Counted from the stretch's first letter, positions 52,410 to 61,993 are shown. The stretch: 64,000 nt of DNA from Microcaldota archaeon (GCA_027317945.1 DAHVQB010000003.1:1-64000), one strand, 5' to 3'. A program made the numbers and translations. Notes: generated by a model not told the origin, from the sequence alone.

Positions 52410-52832
52410 TCACACCATTCTGCTTATCAGATTGTTTATCTCGCCGCCCATATAGCCCAGCGTGCCTCCCTGCTTGTAGTTCAGCTTTATGCTTTTGTAC
52501 CCGTGGCGGGGCGGGTGCAGCCTGAATGGCATGTGCTCCTTCAGGGCGGCCAGGTCCTGCTTCCCGTCAATCAGCTCCGAAGCCTTGAAACTGAGCTCAT
52601 TCTTGGAGAGAAGCTTGTTCAGCGTATCTTCCGAAATCTCCCCGTATGCCACGTGGTTGCTCACCTTGTTGAGCATGCCCTTGTAGGAATCGCTCACCCG
52701 TATGAGCGTGCAGTTGTTAACCCTCTTGAGCGAGAGCCTTGACATGGTCTCTGCTATGTCGCTGCGCACATTGACCCTGCCGCGTACGCGGACTACCGCG
52801 ACTAGCTTGTTCTGGACGTTATTCTTAACCAT
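52410..52832 (-). CDS. rpl30: 50S ribosomal protein L30 (uL30)
   Basis: About 140 aa, the archaeal/eukaryotic L7-like long form. VAVVRVRGRVNVRSDIAETM, FRLHPPRHGYKSIKLNYKQGGTLGYMG are family landmarks. ATG 52832 gives the normal start; the frame is open to 52871. The preceding spc-operon genes (S5, L18) are not in this window, so the operon is broken here. Confidence 0.93.
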   Translation of the reverse strand: MVKNNVQNKLVAVVRVRGRVNVRSDIAETMSRLSLKRVNNCTLIRVSDSYKGMLNKVSNHVAYGEISEDTLNKLLSKNELSFKASELIDGKQDLAALKEHMPFRLHPPRHGYKSIKLNYKQGGTLGYMGGEINNLISRMV

Positions 52833-52990
52833 CAAAACACACCGTATTGCCTTGCTATTTACGATCAGCATCAGAAATGCAAATGCAAGTCATTATTGGT
52901 AACAAAACAATATAAATACTTTGGTAGCGCGTCAGTGGAACCGATATGAAGGCGCAGGGCGCCCCGGCCGCAATCAAGCGGCACGGAGCT

Positions 52991-53677
52991 TCACTTCGTG
53001 CCTATCAGCCTTGTGTAGACCAGCGCCGCTATTACGGCCCCAAGCACCGGGCCTATTATGTAGACGTACCAGTTCGCGAATTGCATGGAAACTAACGCGG
53101 GCCCGAACCACCTAGCCACGTTCATGGCTGCGCCGGTCAATGGACCCCCGACCATGGCATCGACCATCACCGTGAGGCCTATGCCGAAGCCGCCTATCTT
53201 AGGCGCCCTCGCGTCTATCGCAGTCCCGTAGACTGCCAAAACGAGGAAGAACGTCAATATCGCTTCTATGGCTATCGCCTGGAACACTCCTACGCCGGAA
53301 CCAAGGCTAGGAGTACCCCATGCCGCCGCCGCGCCTATTATCTGCGGGAAGAATAGGAACAGCAGGTACGCTCCGATCGTTGCGCCTATGAGTTGCGCTA
53401 TTATATAGTATACTGCATCCCTTGCGCTTATCTTGCCACCTGTCAGAGCGCCTATCGTCACTGCGGGATTTATGTGGCCTCCTGAAATGCCCATCGTTAT
53501 TGATATTGCCAATGCCAGTGCCAGACCGGTAGTTACTGCTATGAACGGAAGCGCCAATCCCGGAGGAAGCGCCAGGTAAGTTGCCGACACAACCGAACCT
53601 GCAGCTATGAGCACAAACATCAATGTACCGAAAAGCTCTGCAAAAAACTTGTTCTTGATCGATATCTTAGTTGCCAT
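52991..53677 (-). CDS. Aquaporin (MIP family) with variant second NPA motif
   Basis: About 228 aa and six membrane helices. The first NPA box is normal (SGGHINPAVT). The second is NVA (GAAMNVARWFGP) followed by the selectivity Arg. Family role: passive water or small-solute flow. The Pro-to-Val change in the second box is unusual but keeps the Asn that orients water. The frame runs to 53725, but a TATA box at 53701-53710 sets the start at ATG 53677. Confidence 0.92.
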   Translation of the reverse strand: MATKISIKNKFFAELFGTLMFVLIAAGSVVSATYLALPPGLALPFIAVTTGLALALAISITMGISGGHINPAVTIGALTGGKISARDAVYYIIAQLIGATIGAYLLFLFFPQIIGAAAAWGTPSLGSGVGVFQAIAIEAILTFFLVLAVYGTAIDARAPKIGGFGIGLTVMVDAMVGGPLTGAAMNVARWFGPALVSMQFANWYVYIIGPVLGAVIAALVYTRLIGTK

Positions 53678-53700
53678 GTGAAGGAATAGTGGGATAAGGG

Positions 53701-53710
53701 ATTTATACTT
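53701..53710 (-). promoter_or_regulatory. TATA box for aquaporin
   Basis: Reads AAGTATAAAT on the minus strand, about 28 nt upstream of ATG 53677. It lies inside the longer open frame and overlaps the last bases before the enolase stop, excluding the upstream start. Confidence 0.6.
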
Positions 53711-53721
53711 GTTGGTGCGCC

Positions 53722-55050
53722 TCAAGGCCTCCTGAAACGTTCGCCTGCATATTCGCAGTCATCCCCGAGCTCCTCCTCTATCCTCATCAGCTGGTTGTAT
53801 TTTGCGAGCCTGTCAGATCTGCACGGCGCGCCGGCTTTGATGTGGCCGGCCTTGAGCCCTACTACTAGGTCCGCTATGAATGCGTCCTCGGTCTCGCCGC
53901 TCCTATGGCTCACGCACACGCCCCAGCCGCTTTTCTGCGCCATCCTGCATGCCTTTATGCTTTCTGTCACCGTGCCTATCTGGTTCACCTTGAGGAGCAG
54001 CCCGTTTACTGCCTTCTTCTCTATCCCGATCCTTATCCTGTCAGGATTCGTTACCAGCAGGTCGTCCCCTATTATCTCAACGCGCTTTCCGATTTCCGAG
54101 GTCAGCGCGGAGAAGTTCCCCCAGTCGTCCTGGGCGAACGGGTCCTCGAAGAATGCTATGTCGTAATCTTCTGCGAAGCCCTTGTAAAGCTTCATCATCT
54201 CCTTGCCGGTCCTGCACTGCCTGTGCGGCTTTCTAGGGTTCTTGAAATCCAGGTCGTACCTGCCCTTTATGAAGAACTCTGATGCGGCGCTGTCCATGCC
54301 TATCTTTACTGCCCCATTGTAACCGGCGCTCTTGATTGCGGATTTAATCAGGTCGAGACCCTCCTCGCTCTTCCTTATGTTTGGCGAAAACCCGCCTTCA
54401 TCCGCTACGTTTGTGGCGTTCTGCCCGTACTTCGCGTTTATTATTTTCTTGAGAGTGTGGTATACCTCGGACGCCATGCGAACCGCATCCCTGAAAGTAT
54501 CAGCGCCAGTAGGCACGATCATGAATTCCTGCATGGCGAGATTGTTGTCCGCATGCACGCCTCCGTTTATTATGTTGAAGCTCGGAGTCGGCAAGACGAA
54601 ATCCTTGACGTCGGCCAGATCAGCTATGTGCCTGAACAGCGAGGTCCTCTTTGAAACCGCGGCTGCCTTGCAAGCCGCCATTGAAACGGAAAGTATCGCA
54701 TTTGCACCGAGCCTCCCCTTGTTCGCGGTGCCGTCCAACTCTATCATTGCCTCGTCTATGGACTTCTGGTCTAAGCAGTCCATCCCTACGACCTTCCTCG
54801 ATATTATTTCGTTTACATTCTTGACCGCCTTCAGCACCCCCTTGCCCATGTACCTTGACGCGTCGCCGTCCCTGAGCTCGAGCGCTTCGTGTATGCCTGT
54901 CGATGCCCCGCTCGGCACCATGGCCCTCACCATCCCTGCCCTTGTGAAGAGCTCCGTCTCTATTGTCGGGTTGCCCCTAGAGTCAAGTATCTCCCTAGCA
55001 TGGATTTTTAGTATCTCGGCCAAGACATCATCTGTATCCCTTAACTCCAT
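53722..55050 (-). CDS. eno: Enolase
   Basis: Interconverts 2-phosphoglycerate and phosphoenolpyruvate; follows GpmI (11536-13098) in the pathway. 442 aa. [31 protein letters not shown], metal ligands around [18 protein letters not shown] and GDDLLVTN, catalytic Lys in LLKVNQIGT, and SHRSGETED. The ATG at 55050 gives nine extra N-terminal residues; a TTG at 55023 is an alternative that would suit the AATTTATATG promoter as a leaderless start. Confidence 0.96.
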   Translation of the reverse strand: MELRDTDDVLAEILKIHAREILDSRGNPTIETELFTRAGMVRAMVPSGASTGIHEALELRDGDASRYMGKGVLKAVKNVNEIISRKVVGMDCLDQKSIDEAMIELDGTANKGRLGANAILSVSMAACKAAAVSKRTSLFRHIADLADVKDFVLPTPSFNIINGGVHADNNLAMQEFMIVPTGADTFRDAVRMASEVYHTLKKIINAKYGQNATNVADEGGFSPNIRKSEEGLDLIKSAIKSAGYNGAVKIGMDSAASEFFIKGRYDLDFKNPRKPHRQCRTGKEMMKLYKGFAEDYDIAFFEDPFAQDDWGNFSALTSEIGKRVEIIGDDLLVTNPDRIRIGIEKKAVNGLLLKVNQIGTVTESIKACRMAQKSGWGVCVSHRSGETEDAFIADLVVGLKAGHIKAGAPCRSDRLAKYNQLMRIEEELGDDCEYAGERFRRP

Positions 55051-55070
55051 ATAAATTATTAATATTGAAT

Positions 55071-56501
55071 TTACTGCTCTACCCCCAGATGCTTCAAAAG
55101 CAGTTTCATCACGTAAGCGGTGTGCTGCTTTGGCACCCTCATGCTGGCGGCCTCGTTATGGCCGCCTCCGGACTCTACGTAGGGGGTCGCCGCCTTCAAC
55201 GTGTTCACTATGTCAAGTATCTTGAGCACGGAAGTGATATCCTCGCTTTCCCTTATGGATATGTAGTTGCCGTAATATACTACGGTTATCGTCTTTCCGC
55301 CGTTTGCATTTTCAAATGCAGACTGCAGCCTTGAGCTGAACCTCCCGGGCAACGGATAGCCCTTGCCCACCTCGGCTATGTAGCTGAAGTCAAGCACGTG
55401 GATATTGAAACCTGCATTGCTCCTGTAGCGCTTGGCCTTCTTCGCACCTATCTCAAGCGCTTCGTCCAGCATATTCCTCGCACAGAAAAGCGTCTCGGCA
55501 TACCTCTTCGGATTCCCAAGTATATCGGAGAATGTCTTGGGGGTCATTACCGATATGCCGTGCGCCTTGCTGCCGCTTGTCAGGAAGTCTAGCACTAATG
55601 CCATGCCCTGCGCCTTTGTGTCTCCGTAATCCGCGTACGCGCTGTAATCGCTTACCAGTGAAGCCTCCATCAGCGCTTCTGCCCCGCATTCGTGCAACAC
55701 CGTGGCGAAAACGGATGCCAATGCCCCCGCAGTGAAGTCGCTGTTCCCCCCGAAGTCCCATGGGTTTACATAAAACTTTATCCTGCCGGAAGGGAACCCA
55801 TCGTATGGTGGGTGATGGTCCAGCCATATGAGATCGCACTTGTTCTCGCTGTCGGCTATTGAAGCTTCGCTCTCGGGCGAGGTGCCGAAATCTATTATCA
55901 CGACCAGCGGCTTCACCGCCGATTTGTACTGGCTGAAATGCGTCACGTCATCGTACAACGATTCGCCGTCATACGCTATGCCGCGCTGCATCTTCCAGAT
56001 GACGCCCCTAGTATTCAACGACAGCTCGGGCTGCAGAAGGTTAACCGCATTGTAAATCGATATCGCCCCGGTCGAGCCGTCACCGTCATTGTGGAATCTC
56101 ACTACTATCGGGGCCCCTGATGCCAGGGTTCGCACGAAGATTTTTGCGCAGCCTATGAGCGCGTCTTTCATCCTCATCGCGCACGACATTATCTCTGGAT
56201 GCCTGCCGAGTATTTTCTTTAACACTGTTTCATCCCATCCGCTGGTAGCCCTTTCGCCTATCGCATCCAACAGCGACCCAATCTCGCCATCGGATGCATT
56301 CCCTACCACGGACAGCGCTTCGATGAGCGGAGGAGGTGAATCCTTACTTACAAGTTCTTCATCGAATTCGACCTTTTCGCCAATCGAGAGCAGGACGGGG
56401 CTCCTGAAGTAAACGGATTTGTCCCCTACGGCAGCGTAGATATTGTCACGTGGGTCCGGCATCGACCTTATTGAACATATCGCGCCTCTGAATGTGGTCA
56501 T
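55071..56501 (-). CDS. DHH-family phosphoesterase (RecJ-like)
   Basis: 476 aa. Motifs in order: [11 protein letters not shown] (motif I), VIIDFG (II), WLDHHPP (DHH), [11 protein letters not shown], and the DHHA1 glycine motif [13 protein letters not shown] near the end. Archaeal relatives include GAN/RecJ nucleases and oligoribonucleases. The N-terminal 90 residues look like a small OB-like or helical domain. It follows enolase on the same strand in reverse order. Substrate not determinable. Confidence 0.87.
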   Translation of the reverse strand: MTTFRGAICSIRSMPDPRDNIYAAVGDKSVYFRSPVLLSIGEKVEFDEELVSKDSPPPLIEALSVVGNASDGEIGSLLDAIGERATSGWDETVLKKILGRHPEIMSCAMRMKDALIGCAKIFVRTLASGAPIVVRFHNDGDGSTGAISIYNAVNLLQPELSLNTRGVIWKMQRGIAYDGESLYDDVTHFSQYKSAVKPLVVIIDFGTSPESEASIADSENKCDLIWLDHHPPYDGFPSGRIKFYVNPWDFGGNSDFTAGALASVFATVLHECGAEALMEASLVSDYSAYADYGDTKAQGMALVLDFLTSGSKAHGISVMTPKTFSDILGNPKRYAETLFCARNMLDEALEIGAKKAKRYRSNAGFNIHVLDFSYIAEVGKGYPLPGRFSSRLQSAFENANGGKTITVVYYGNYISIRESEDITSVLKILDIVNTLKAATPYVESGGGHNEAASMRVPKQHTAYVMKLLLKHLGVEQ

Positions 56502-56521
56502 GCGTTCAACTCATATCACAT

Positions 56522-57640
56522 CTATGCATATCCGGAATAGCAGTAATCTTTCAGCGACGAGTTTGTGAGGTCGTTGCAGTATCCAGTTGCGTTAAAGTTC
56601 TTTATGTAGCCCCAAACGCACGAGTTGTAATAAGTGCTGTTTTGTATCTCGCTGCATATCGTTATATTCTTTGCCGTGATGGCGCTCTCCATCGTGCATC
56701 CGAATATAGTCAAGTTGTACAGGTATCTTGTCTCGTTTTTGGTCAGATTTTCGGCTTGGGTTAGCTTGGATAATGGCAGATTGGCACACGAGACGGACGT
56801 GTTTACTGCGGTGTTGTTCACGGCTGCCTCGATGGCATACTGCACTTGGTACTGGCAGAAATTTGCAGCATCAGGCGAAGCAAAGCTGCATATCGTTGCG
56901 TTTTTCTCCAGTATGGCCACTTGGTTATAGCAATAGTCGCGTGGAGTGAACTTCCCCAGCGCATACTCGAATACCGATCCTATGGATTGATTCGCCACGT
57001 ACTTGGACATGTTCAGCATAAGGCCGTAGTTCACGCTTGACGGGAGAGCAGCGCAAGAGCCAGCGTTGCCATAGGAGATTGCATTCCTGAAATAGTACAT
57101 GTAGCTGCATTGCGCCTCTGTGGATTTGGAGGGTATGCTCGCACATAGGGCCAGGTCGGTGAAGTTGGAAAGCTGGGCGATTGAATACAGGCATGTGCTC
57201 TCTTGCGCGCCCTGCAACAGATGGCACCCGGACGGGCTGCCCAGCGATACCGTGATGTTGTATACGCAACTGTAGTAGTACGGTGATGATGGATTTATGA
57301 TGCCGCATTCCGTCAGGTTCTTATTATGCAGCGCTATGCCAAGCACGCAATTGTATGAGTACTGCGATGGGAGATTGCTGCACATCGATGCGTTCGATGT
57401 ACTGGAAGCCAGTCCGCTTATGCACTCGTATCTCTGCTGGCTGAGTATTATGCCCTCGCAGGAAGCCAATCCCCGGGACCCGCCAGACAGCAGCAGTAAC
57501 GGCATGGCGATAATCATGAGTAGTACAACGGAATAGATTAACAGCTTCCTCTTTTGGGCCTGATTGAGGAAGGGTTTGCTGCCTCCGCCCTTTTTCAGGG
57601 CTACAGGATCATTCTTCTTATCCGCGGCTCCGAGGAACAT
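56522..57640 (-). CDS. Membrane-anchored Cys-rich repeat protein
   Basis: 372 aa. Cytoplasmic N-terminus, one membrane helix (LLIYSVVLLMIIAMPLLLL), then an extracellular part made of about eight repeats of roughly 30-35 aa. Each holds Cys-x(7-13)-Cys spacing with Tyr and Ser (e.g. QRYECISGLA, YSYNCVLGIA, YYYSCVYNI, TEAQCSYMYY), so a disulfide-stabilised helical-repeat stalk is likely. Several N-glycosylation sequons. Function unknown. Follows the KaiC-like gene by 7 nt. Confidence 0.75.
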   Translation of the reverse strand: MFLGAADKKNDPVALKKGGGSKPFLNQAQKRKLLIYSVVLLMIIAMPLLLLSGGSRGLASCEGIILSQQRYECISGLASSTSNASMCSNLPSQYSYNCVLGIALHNKNLTECGIINPSSPYYYSCVYNITVSLGSPSGCHLLQGAQESTCLYSIAQLSNFTDLALCASIPSKSTEAQCSYMYYFRNAISYGNAGSCAALPSSVNYGLMLNMSKYVANQSIGSVFEYALGKFTPRDYCYNQVAILEKNATICSFASPDAANFCQYQVQYAIEAAVNNTAVNTSVSCANLPLSKLTQAENLTKNETRYLYNLTIFGCTMESAITAKNITICSEIQNSTYYNSCVWGYIKNFNATGYCNDLTNSSLKDYCYSGYA

Positions 57641-57647
57641 CCAATCA

Positions 57648-58376
57648 TTATTCTATTTTTGCCGTGGTGAGCTTGAAGCCTCCGGACGTTATCTCGTACG
57701 GAGTGAGTGCCATACTGTGGTTTGAGCCCCTGCTCTTCACTACCTCGAGCATGTTCACCCTCCTGTCCCTTTCGCCTATCTGGTACATGTTCAGCACGCC
57801 ATCGAACATGAAGAACTCCGGGCTGAATACCAGGGTCTCCCTCTCTGTCGACTGCAGCTCGCTTGTGAACAGCGACGTGACGTTCAGCCGCCTCAGTGTC
57901 GATATCAGACCCATCATGGATTTCCTGTAAAGCGATGTCTCGCCGAGCACCAGCTTCAGCATGGAGACGGAGTCTATGACCACAATCTTGGAATTGTTCT
58001 GCTTGACAAGGGACTCTATCTCCGAAACTATGTTGCCGAACGAGTAAAGCTCAGAATCCGTGACTTCCTTGACCTTGAGCGCAGGCCCTCCCCCGTCTAT
58101 TTCTATGATGTTCTGCTTGACCAGGTCGTCCAGGTCCGTAAATGCGGGGAAAGCTTCCTTTACATTTCTTAGTATTATAGGCGTATCCTCTTCCAGCGGA
58201 ATGAACACGCTTGGTACGCCGCGCTTGGCGTTCCTATACAGTATCTCAAAGGTCAGTAGGGTCTTGCCTGCTCCCGGACCACCGGATATGAGCATCTGAT
58301 TGTTTACTGGTATGCCCCCGTAAAGCATATCATCAAGTCCTTCTATTCCAGTCGGGATTTTCTCTAGATCGGTCAT
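57648..58376 (-). CDS. KaiC-like RecA-superfamily ATPase
   Basis: 242 aa. Walker A GGPGAGKT (about residues 32-39), a Glu pair in PLEEDTP, and Walker B IVVIDSVS. A single KaiC-type domain, as in the archaeal GvpD/RadA-like signalling ATPases. The partner is unknown; such proteins often act in regulation. It shares an operon with the Cys-rich membrane protein downstream. Confidence 0.88.
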   Translation of the reverse strand: MTDLEKIPTGIEGLDDMLYGGIPVNNQMLISGGPGAGKTLLTFEILYRNAKRGVPSVFIPLEEDTPIILRNVKEAFPAFTDLDDLVKQNIIEIDGGGPALKVKEVTDSELYSFGNIVSEIESLVKQNNSKIVVIDSVSMLKLVLGETSLYRKSMMGLISTLRRLNVTSLFTSELQSTERETLVFSPEFFMFDGVLNMYQIGERDRRVNMLEVVKSRGSNHSMALTPYEITSGGFKLTTAKIE

Positions 58377-58538
58377 AAAGTGTCACCAATTACTGATAAT
58401 AGTTTCCATCAACCTTTTTTAATAACTTTGCATGTAGAGGGTGAATGCGTTGCACGCGTGGATTGCATCCTATTAAATATTTATCATGGCTTTAACTAAC
58501 AAAATCACTGCTTAGCTAAATCGTATCAGGCGCAACCG

Positions 58539-59393
58539 ATGATAAAGAAACTGATTTATATAGGAGTCGCACTTCTACTCGTAGCGCTGATAGGCGGCGT
58601 GATAGAAGGCAACCAATTCTCAAGCTCGATCAATACGCAGATAGCCGGAGACATCGTTGCCATCTCGAACGTGCAGAACATCACCGTTGCGCCAGGCAAC
58701 TTTTCATACTTCCAGCTCAACTCTTCCGGCATAAGCGGCAATTCCATATTCTCCATTGGCGCTTCCGTTTTTTCTGGAAAGGTAGACGCTTACATTTTCA
58801 ATGCGACAGGCTTCAAAGCATGGGAAGCGGATGCCCCTTCCGCGACGGAGAACGGACTGCAGGGCGCCATCGCGCTGGAAGGGAACGGGACGCTTCTGAT
58901 ATTCGAGAACGTTACCAAGGCATTTACGTATTCCGTACCTGCCGGGCCAAGCCAACTCAACCAGAGCAACTACACTTCGGTGGCATATGATTATAGGGGC
59001 ATCAACTTCTCCAATGCAGGGAGATACTATTTTGTGCTGGACAATACGAATCAGGGGACCCAACGGTTAAACGCGGCGAAAGTGCTCGTATCATTCGTGG
59101 GGCCGACAACTGAAAGCGTGCTGGCACGGAACCCGGCGATGGTCAACCTTACCGACCTTATCGGTTCTGCGCAATCCACAATCAACAACATATACATAAT
59201 ATTCGGCGGCTTGTTCATGGTGGGACTGATAGTCGCCATCGTCGGATTCATCTACACGCCGCGAAACGCAAAGGCAGCGGAAGGCCAAGCAGGGCTGTCG
59301 CGGGAGCAGGAAAAGTACATAGACAGGCTATACAATGAAGCGGGAGTGAAGGGCAGCGGAAAGCGTAAGAGGAAAGCCAGGAAGTCTGGCTGA
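58539..59393 (+). CDS. Membrane protein with two terminal helices, unknown function
   Basis: 284 aa. N-terminal helix (LIYIGVALLLVALIGGVI), extracellular domain rich in N-x-S/T, C-terminal helix (IYIIFGGLFMVGLIVAIVGFIY) and a basic cytoplasmic tail (KGSGKRKRKARKSG). Both ends are therefore inside. It lies 12 nt before the HTH regulator and is probably controlled with it; it might sense an external condition, which is speculation. Promoter-like ATTAAATATTTATC at 58472-58485. Confidence 0.72.
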   Translation: MIKKLIYIGVALLLVALIGGVIEGNQFSSSINTQIAGDIVAISNVQNITVAPGNFSYFQLNSSGISGNSIFSIGASVFSGKVDAYIFNATGFKAWEADAPSATENGLQGAIALEGNGTLLIFENVTKAFTYSVPAGPSQLNQSNYTSVAYDYRGINFSNAGRYYFVLDNTNQGTQRLNAAKVLVSFVGPTTESVLARNPAMVNLTDLIGSAQSTINNIYIIFGGLFMVGLIVAIVGFIYTPRNAKAAEGQAGLSREQEKYIDRLYNEAGVKGSGKRKRKARKSG

Positions 59394-59405
59394 TTAAGTG
59401 CTTGC

Positions 59406-60098
59406 ATGGACGATATAAAGGATAGGATAGCAGGTGAGATAACGCTCTCGGACACTCCGGGCAGCGTCATGAAGAAATGGCGCGAGCTGTTCGGGGTCAC
59501 GCAGACCGAGCTGGCAAAGTACATAAAGATATCTAATTCGACTATAAGCGACTACGAAAGCAACAGGAGGCTTAGCCCTGGCGTAGGCGTCATAAGGAGG
59601 TTTGTGGAGGCTATATTCATAATAGACGAGAGCAGGGGAGGCTCGGTCGCGCAGAGCCTTGCAAATATATCGCAAAGGAAGCCGGAGGAGGAACCGTTCT
59701 ACACGATACATGATTTCGGGTCCCCGATAGGAGGCACGGATTTCAACAGGATAATAGAAGGCAAGATAGTTGCAAATCCAGGCTACCTAGATACGATAAA
59801 GCTGTTCGGTTACACGAGGCTTGACAGCCTGAGGGTCATACTGGAAATGTCGCCTTCCGAGTACCCCAAGCTCTTCGGCGCTACCACTGAGAGGGCGTTC
59901 ATATTTGAGCGGGTGTCGACGGGCAGGTCCCCCATGGTAGTAATAAGGGTGGCGCCGATAAAGCCGAAGCTCATCGTCATGCACAACGTGACCAATGTGG
60001 ACAGGCTTGCCATAAAGATAGCACAGATAGAGAAGCTGCCGCTGCTCACCACAAAGCTTGACGCCGACGAGATTTATGCACGGCTCAACAAGATATGA
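59406..60098 (+). CDS. XRE-type HTH transcriptional regulator
   Basis: 230 aa. The helix-turn-helix (residues about 18-60: MKKWRELFGVTQTELAKYIKI, SNSTISDYESNRR) is XRE/lambda-repressor type. The C-terminal 150 residues resemble the archaeal COG1709-like regulators (DTIKLFGYTRLDSLRVILEMSP). May regulate the adjacent membrane protein. A single operon with 58539-59393. Confidence 0.87.
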   Translation: MDDIKDRIAGEITLSDTPGSVMKKWRELFGVTQTELAKYIKISNSTISDYESNRRLSPGVGVIRRFVEAIFIIDESRGGSVAQSLANISQRKPEEEPFYTIHDFGSPIGGTDFNRIIEGKIVANPGYLDTIKLFGYTRLDSLRVILEMSPSEYPKLFGATTERAFIFERVSTGRSPMVVIRVAPIKPKLIVMHNVTNVDRLAIKIAQIEKLPLLTTKLDADEIYARLNKI

Positions 60099-60153
60099 TT
60101 GCGGCGCGGGATTTCGCATATGACAGATTATTGATTGTGCAGTGTATCACGAA

Positions 60154-60374
60154 ATGAACAGAAGTGGTGCCATCAGGCGCACTAAAGCGCAAAGTGCTAT
60201 GGAGTACCTGATGACCTAGGGCGGGCGGTACTTTTTATAGCAGTTATCGTGTCACTACTATTTGCTCTCGGTCTGTTCAGCGGCAGAAGTGCGCCCGATG
60301 GATGTATGCCACAATCGGGCTTCTCATGCACCAATCCGTAGTACGGCACTAACGGGCATGCGCGAAGTGCATAA
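60154..60374 (+). pseudogene. Decayed pilin-signal (class III) surface-protein gene
   Basis: The frame from ATG 60154 encodes a basic start and KAQSAMEYLMT, then stops at once (TAG). Adding one base there restores the pilin-like helix: GRAVLFIAVIVSLLFALGLFSG and then CMPQSGFSCTNP, which matches the N-terminal domain of the protein at 39002 (ACIPSSGFLCTD). A second in-frame stop (TAG) follows, and the homology ends by about 60374. So it is a truncated, frameshifted relative of the surface proteins. The rest of 60375-60449 holds no gene. Confidence 0.82.
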
Positions 60375-60449
60375 TCTAAAACGGCGGGCCGATGGCTTGT
60401 TGCCCAAATGCATATCGTTTAGCGCACTGCGTGATCGAGTTATCCTTAT

Positions 60450-61184
60450 TCAGCCCCATACGTCTGCCTTGACATTCTGGTCGTTCACTCCAAGCGCCTT
60501 TATCGCGTCCTTCATTGAAGTTACGAAAGGCAGCGGGCCGCAGATGTAGAAAATCCTGTCTGCGTAATCGGCCGCGTACTTCTTTATCATGTCTGAGTCT
60601 ATCCTCTTGCTTTCCCCAGTCCAACCATCCTCAGGCTTGGAGCGGGTCACCGTCACGATTATCCTGGCGTGCAATGAATCGCTGTACTTGAAGAGCTCCT
60701 GCTTCCTTATTATCTCGGTCGGGTACTTGACGCTATAAAGCAGAACTATGTCGGTGCCGGCATTTGTCTTCTCTATGTGCCTAAGCATCGACATGAATGG
60801 GGCCAGGCCCGTGCCTCCTGCTATGAAGACCACCTTCTTGTCCACCGATGGCACAAACTTGAACTGGCCGTGCGGGCCCGTCATCATATACGGATCCCCG
60901 GGATTTGAGGTGAGGAAATGCGTCTTGTGCCCACCGTGCTCCTTTACTATATAGTATTCCATCTCTGGCGATGCCGGATCCGAAGCTATGGAAAATGCCC
61001 TTGAAACCTGCTGCTTCCCTTCAGCATTCAATCCTGATATCATGAAGAACATGCCCGGGTCGAAAGCTATGGGCTTGCCGTCCTCCGGCTTGAACCTTAT
61101 GAGCAGCACTTCTGGAGTTTCATCTATGAGTTCTGACACCATGTACTTCTTTTTAACCAAATTTGAATCGGGCAAAAAATTCAC
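60450..61184 (-). CDS. Ferredoxin-NADP reductase-like flavoprotein
   Basis: About 241-244 aa. FAD-binding RAFSIAS, phosphate-binding GPHGQF, nucleotide-binding GGTGLAPFMSML and the C-terminal CGPLPFV. No 2Fe-2S cysteines, so it is the plain FNR-type module that moves electrons between NAD(P)H and a partner such as ferredoxin or a flavodoxin. Starts: GTG 61184, or TTG 61175 (after GGTGAATTT), which has better spacing. TATA box TTATATATAA at 61215-61224. Confidence 0.88.
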   Translation of the reverse strand: MNFLPDSNLVKKKYMVSELIDETPEVLLIRFKPEDGKPIAFDPGMFFMISGLNAEGKQQVSRAFSIASDPASPEMEYYIVKEHGGHKTHFLTSNPGDPYMMTGPHGQFKFVPSVDKKVVFIAGGTGLAPFMSMLRHIEKTNAGTDIVLLYSVKYPTEIIRKQELFKYSDSLHARIIVTVTRSKPEDGWTGESKRIDSDMIKKYAADYADRIFYICGPLPFVTSMKDAIKALGVNDQNVKADVWG

Positions 61185-61214
61185 CTATACAATCTTATGA
61201 TATTGGTGGTATCG

Positions 61215-61224
61215 TTATATATAA
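61215..61224 (-). promoter_or_regulatory. TATA box for the ferredoxin-NADP reductase-like gene
   Basis: Strong TTATATATAA, about 35-45 nt before the candidate starts at 61184 and 61175, so a short leader with Shine-Dalgarno (GGTGAATTT) is expected. Confidence 0.5.
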
Positions 61225-61252
61225 TTGTGGGAAAGAAAAGGCGCAGGGCTCT

Positions 61253-61993
61253 TCATCCGTATGATATGAACCTCAGCAGCGCTTCCTTGGTGAGCTCGGG
61301 ATTCGTGTAATGCGGCTCGTGGCCGGCGCCCTTTATTATTTCCAGCACGCTGCCCTTTATCCCCTTATGGAGCGTGTATGCGCTCTTGAGGTCCATCAGT
61401 TTGTCGTTCTCGCCCCATATTATTAGCGTGTTCCTGCTTATAACGGAAAGCGCCTTCTCATCAAACCATGGGTTGTGGAATTCTGCGTCAAGTACGCTCC
61501 TGATTACATGCTCCTTGTTCCCGCTGTAACGCATTGCCGTCTTGAACATTAGCTCTTTGAATGCCTCTTTGCCTTCGGTGTTTTCAAGGTGGTCCATGTG
61601 GTCCTTCACGCCTGCCGCATCCTCCAGTATGAAGCCCTTGGCAGCATAGCCGTTGGCAGCGTAGAGCAGGACGGCCCAGCCTCCGTATGAGTGGCCCACC
61701 ATATAGCAGTCTGTCATCCCTAGCTTATCCACCACTTCCTTCAGGGCCTCCGTCTGCTTCTCTATCCTGTATTCTATCTCTGGCGCGCTGGAGCCCCCGT
61801 GGCCCAAAAGGTCCATCAGGTACACGTCCAAGTCGTCTGGCAACAGCGACATGAGCCTGCCCCATGCCCTCGAGTTTATCCCGAAACCATGGAGGAATAT
61901 GAGTTTCTGCTTGCTGCCATTGTGATGCTTCAGGTGTATGTTCCCGAGCGAAGTCAGCACGTTGAGATCCGTAAAATCTTTTTCATAATCCAT
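61253..61993 (-). CDS. Alpha/beta hydrolase
   Basis: About 246 aa. Oxyanion region LHGFGINSRAW, nucleophile elbow GHSYGG (Ser), acid Asp in WGENDKLMDL, and catalytic His in GAGHEPHY. Soluble esterase/lipase-type enzyme, substrate unknown. The open frame runs far upstream to 62629 across a non-coding region and the opposing nuclease gene, but the homology starts at ATG 61993 (after GGTGCAGTGCAA) or ATG 62020. TATA region 62057-62068. Confidence 0.87.
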   Translation of the reverse strand: MDYEKDFTDLNVLTSLGNIHLKHHNGSKQKLIFLHGFGINSRAWGRLMSLLPDDLDVYLMDLLGHGGSSAPEIEYRIEKQTEALKEVVDKLGMTDCYMVGHSYGGWAVLLYAANGYAAKGFILEDAAGVKDHMDHLENTEGKEAFKELMFKTAMRYSGNKEHVIRSVLDAEFHNPWFDEKALSVISRNTLIIWGENDKLMDLKSAYTLHKGIKGSVLEIIKGAGHEPHYTNPELTKEALLRFISYG

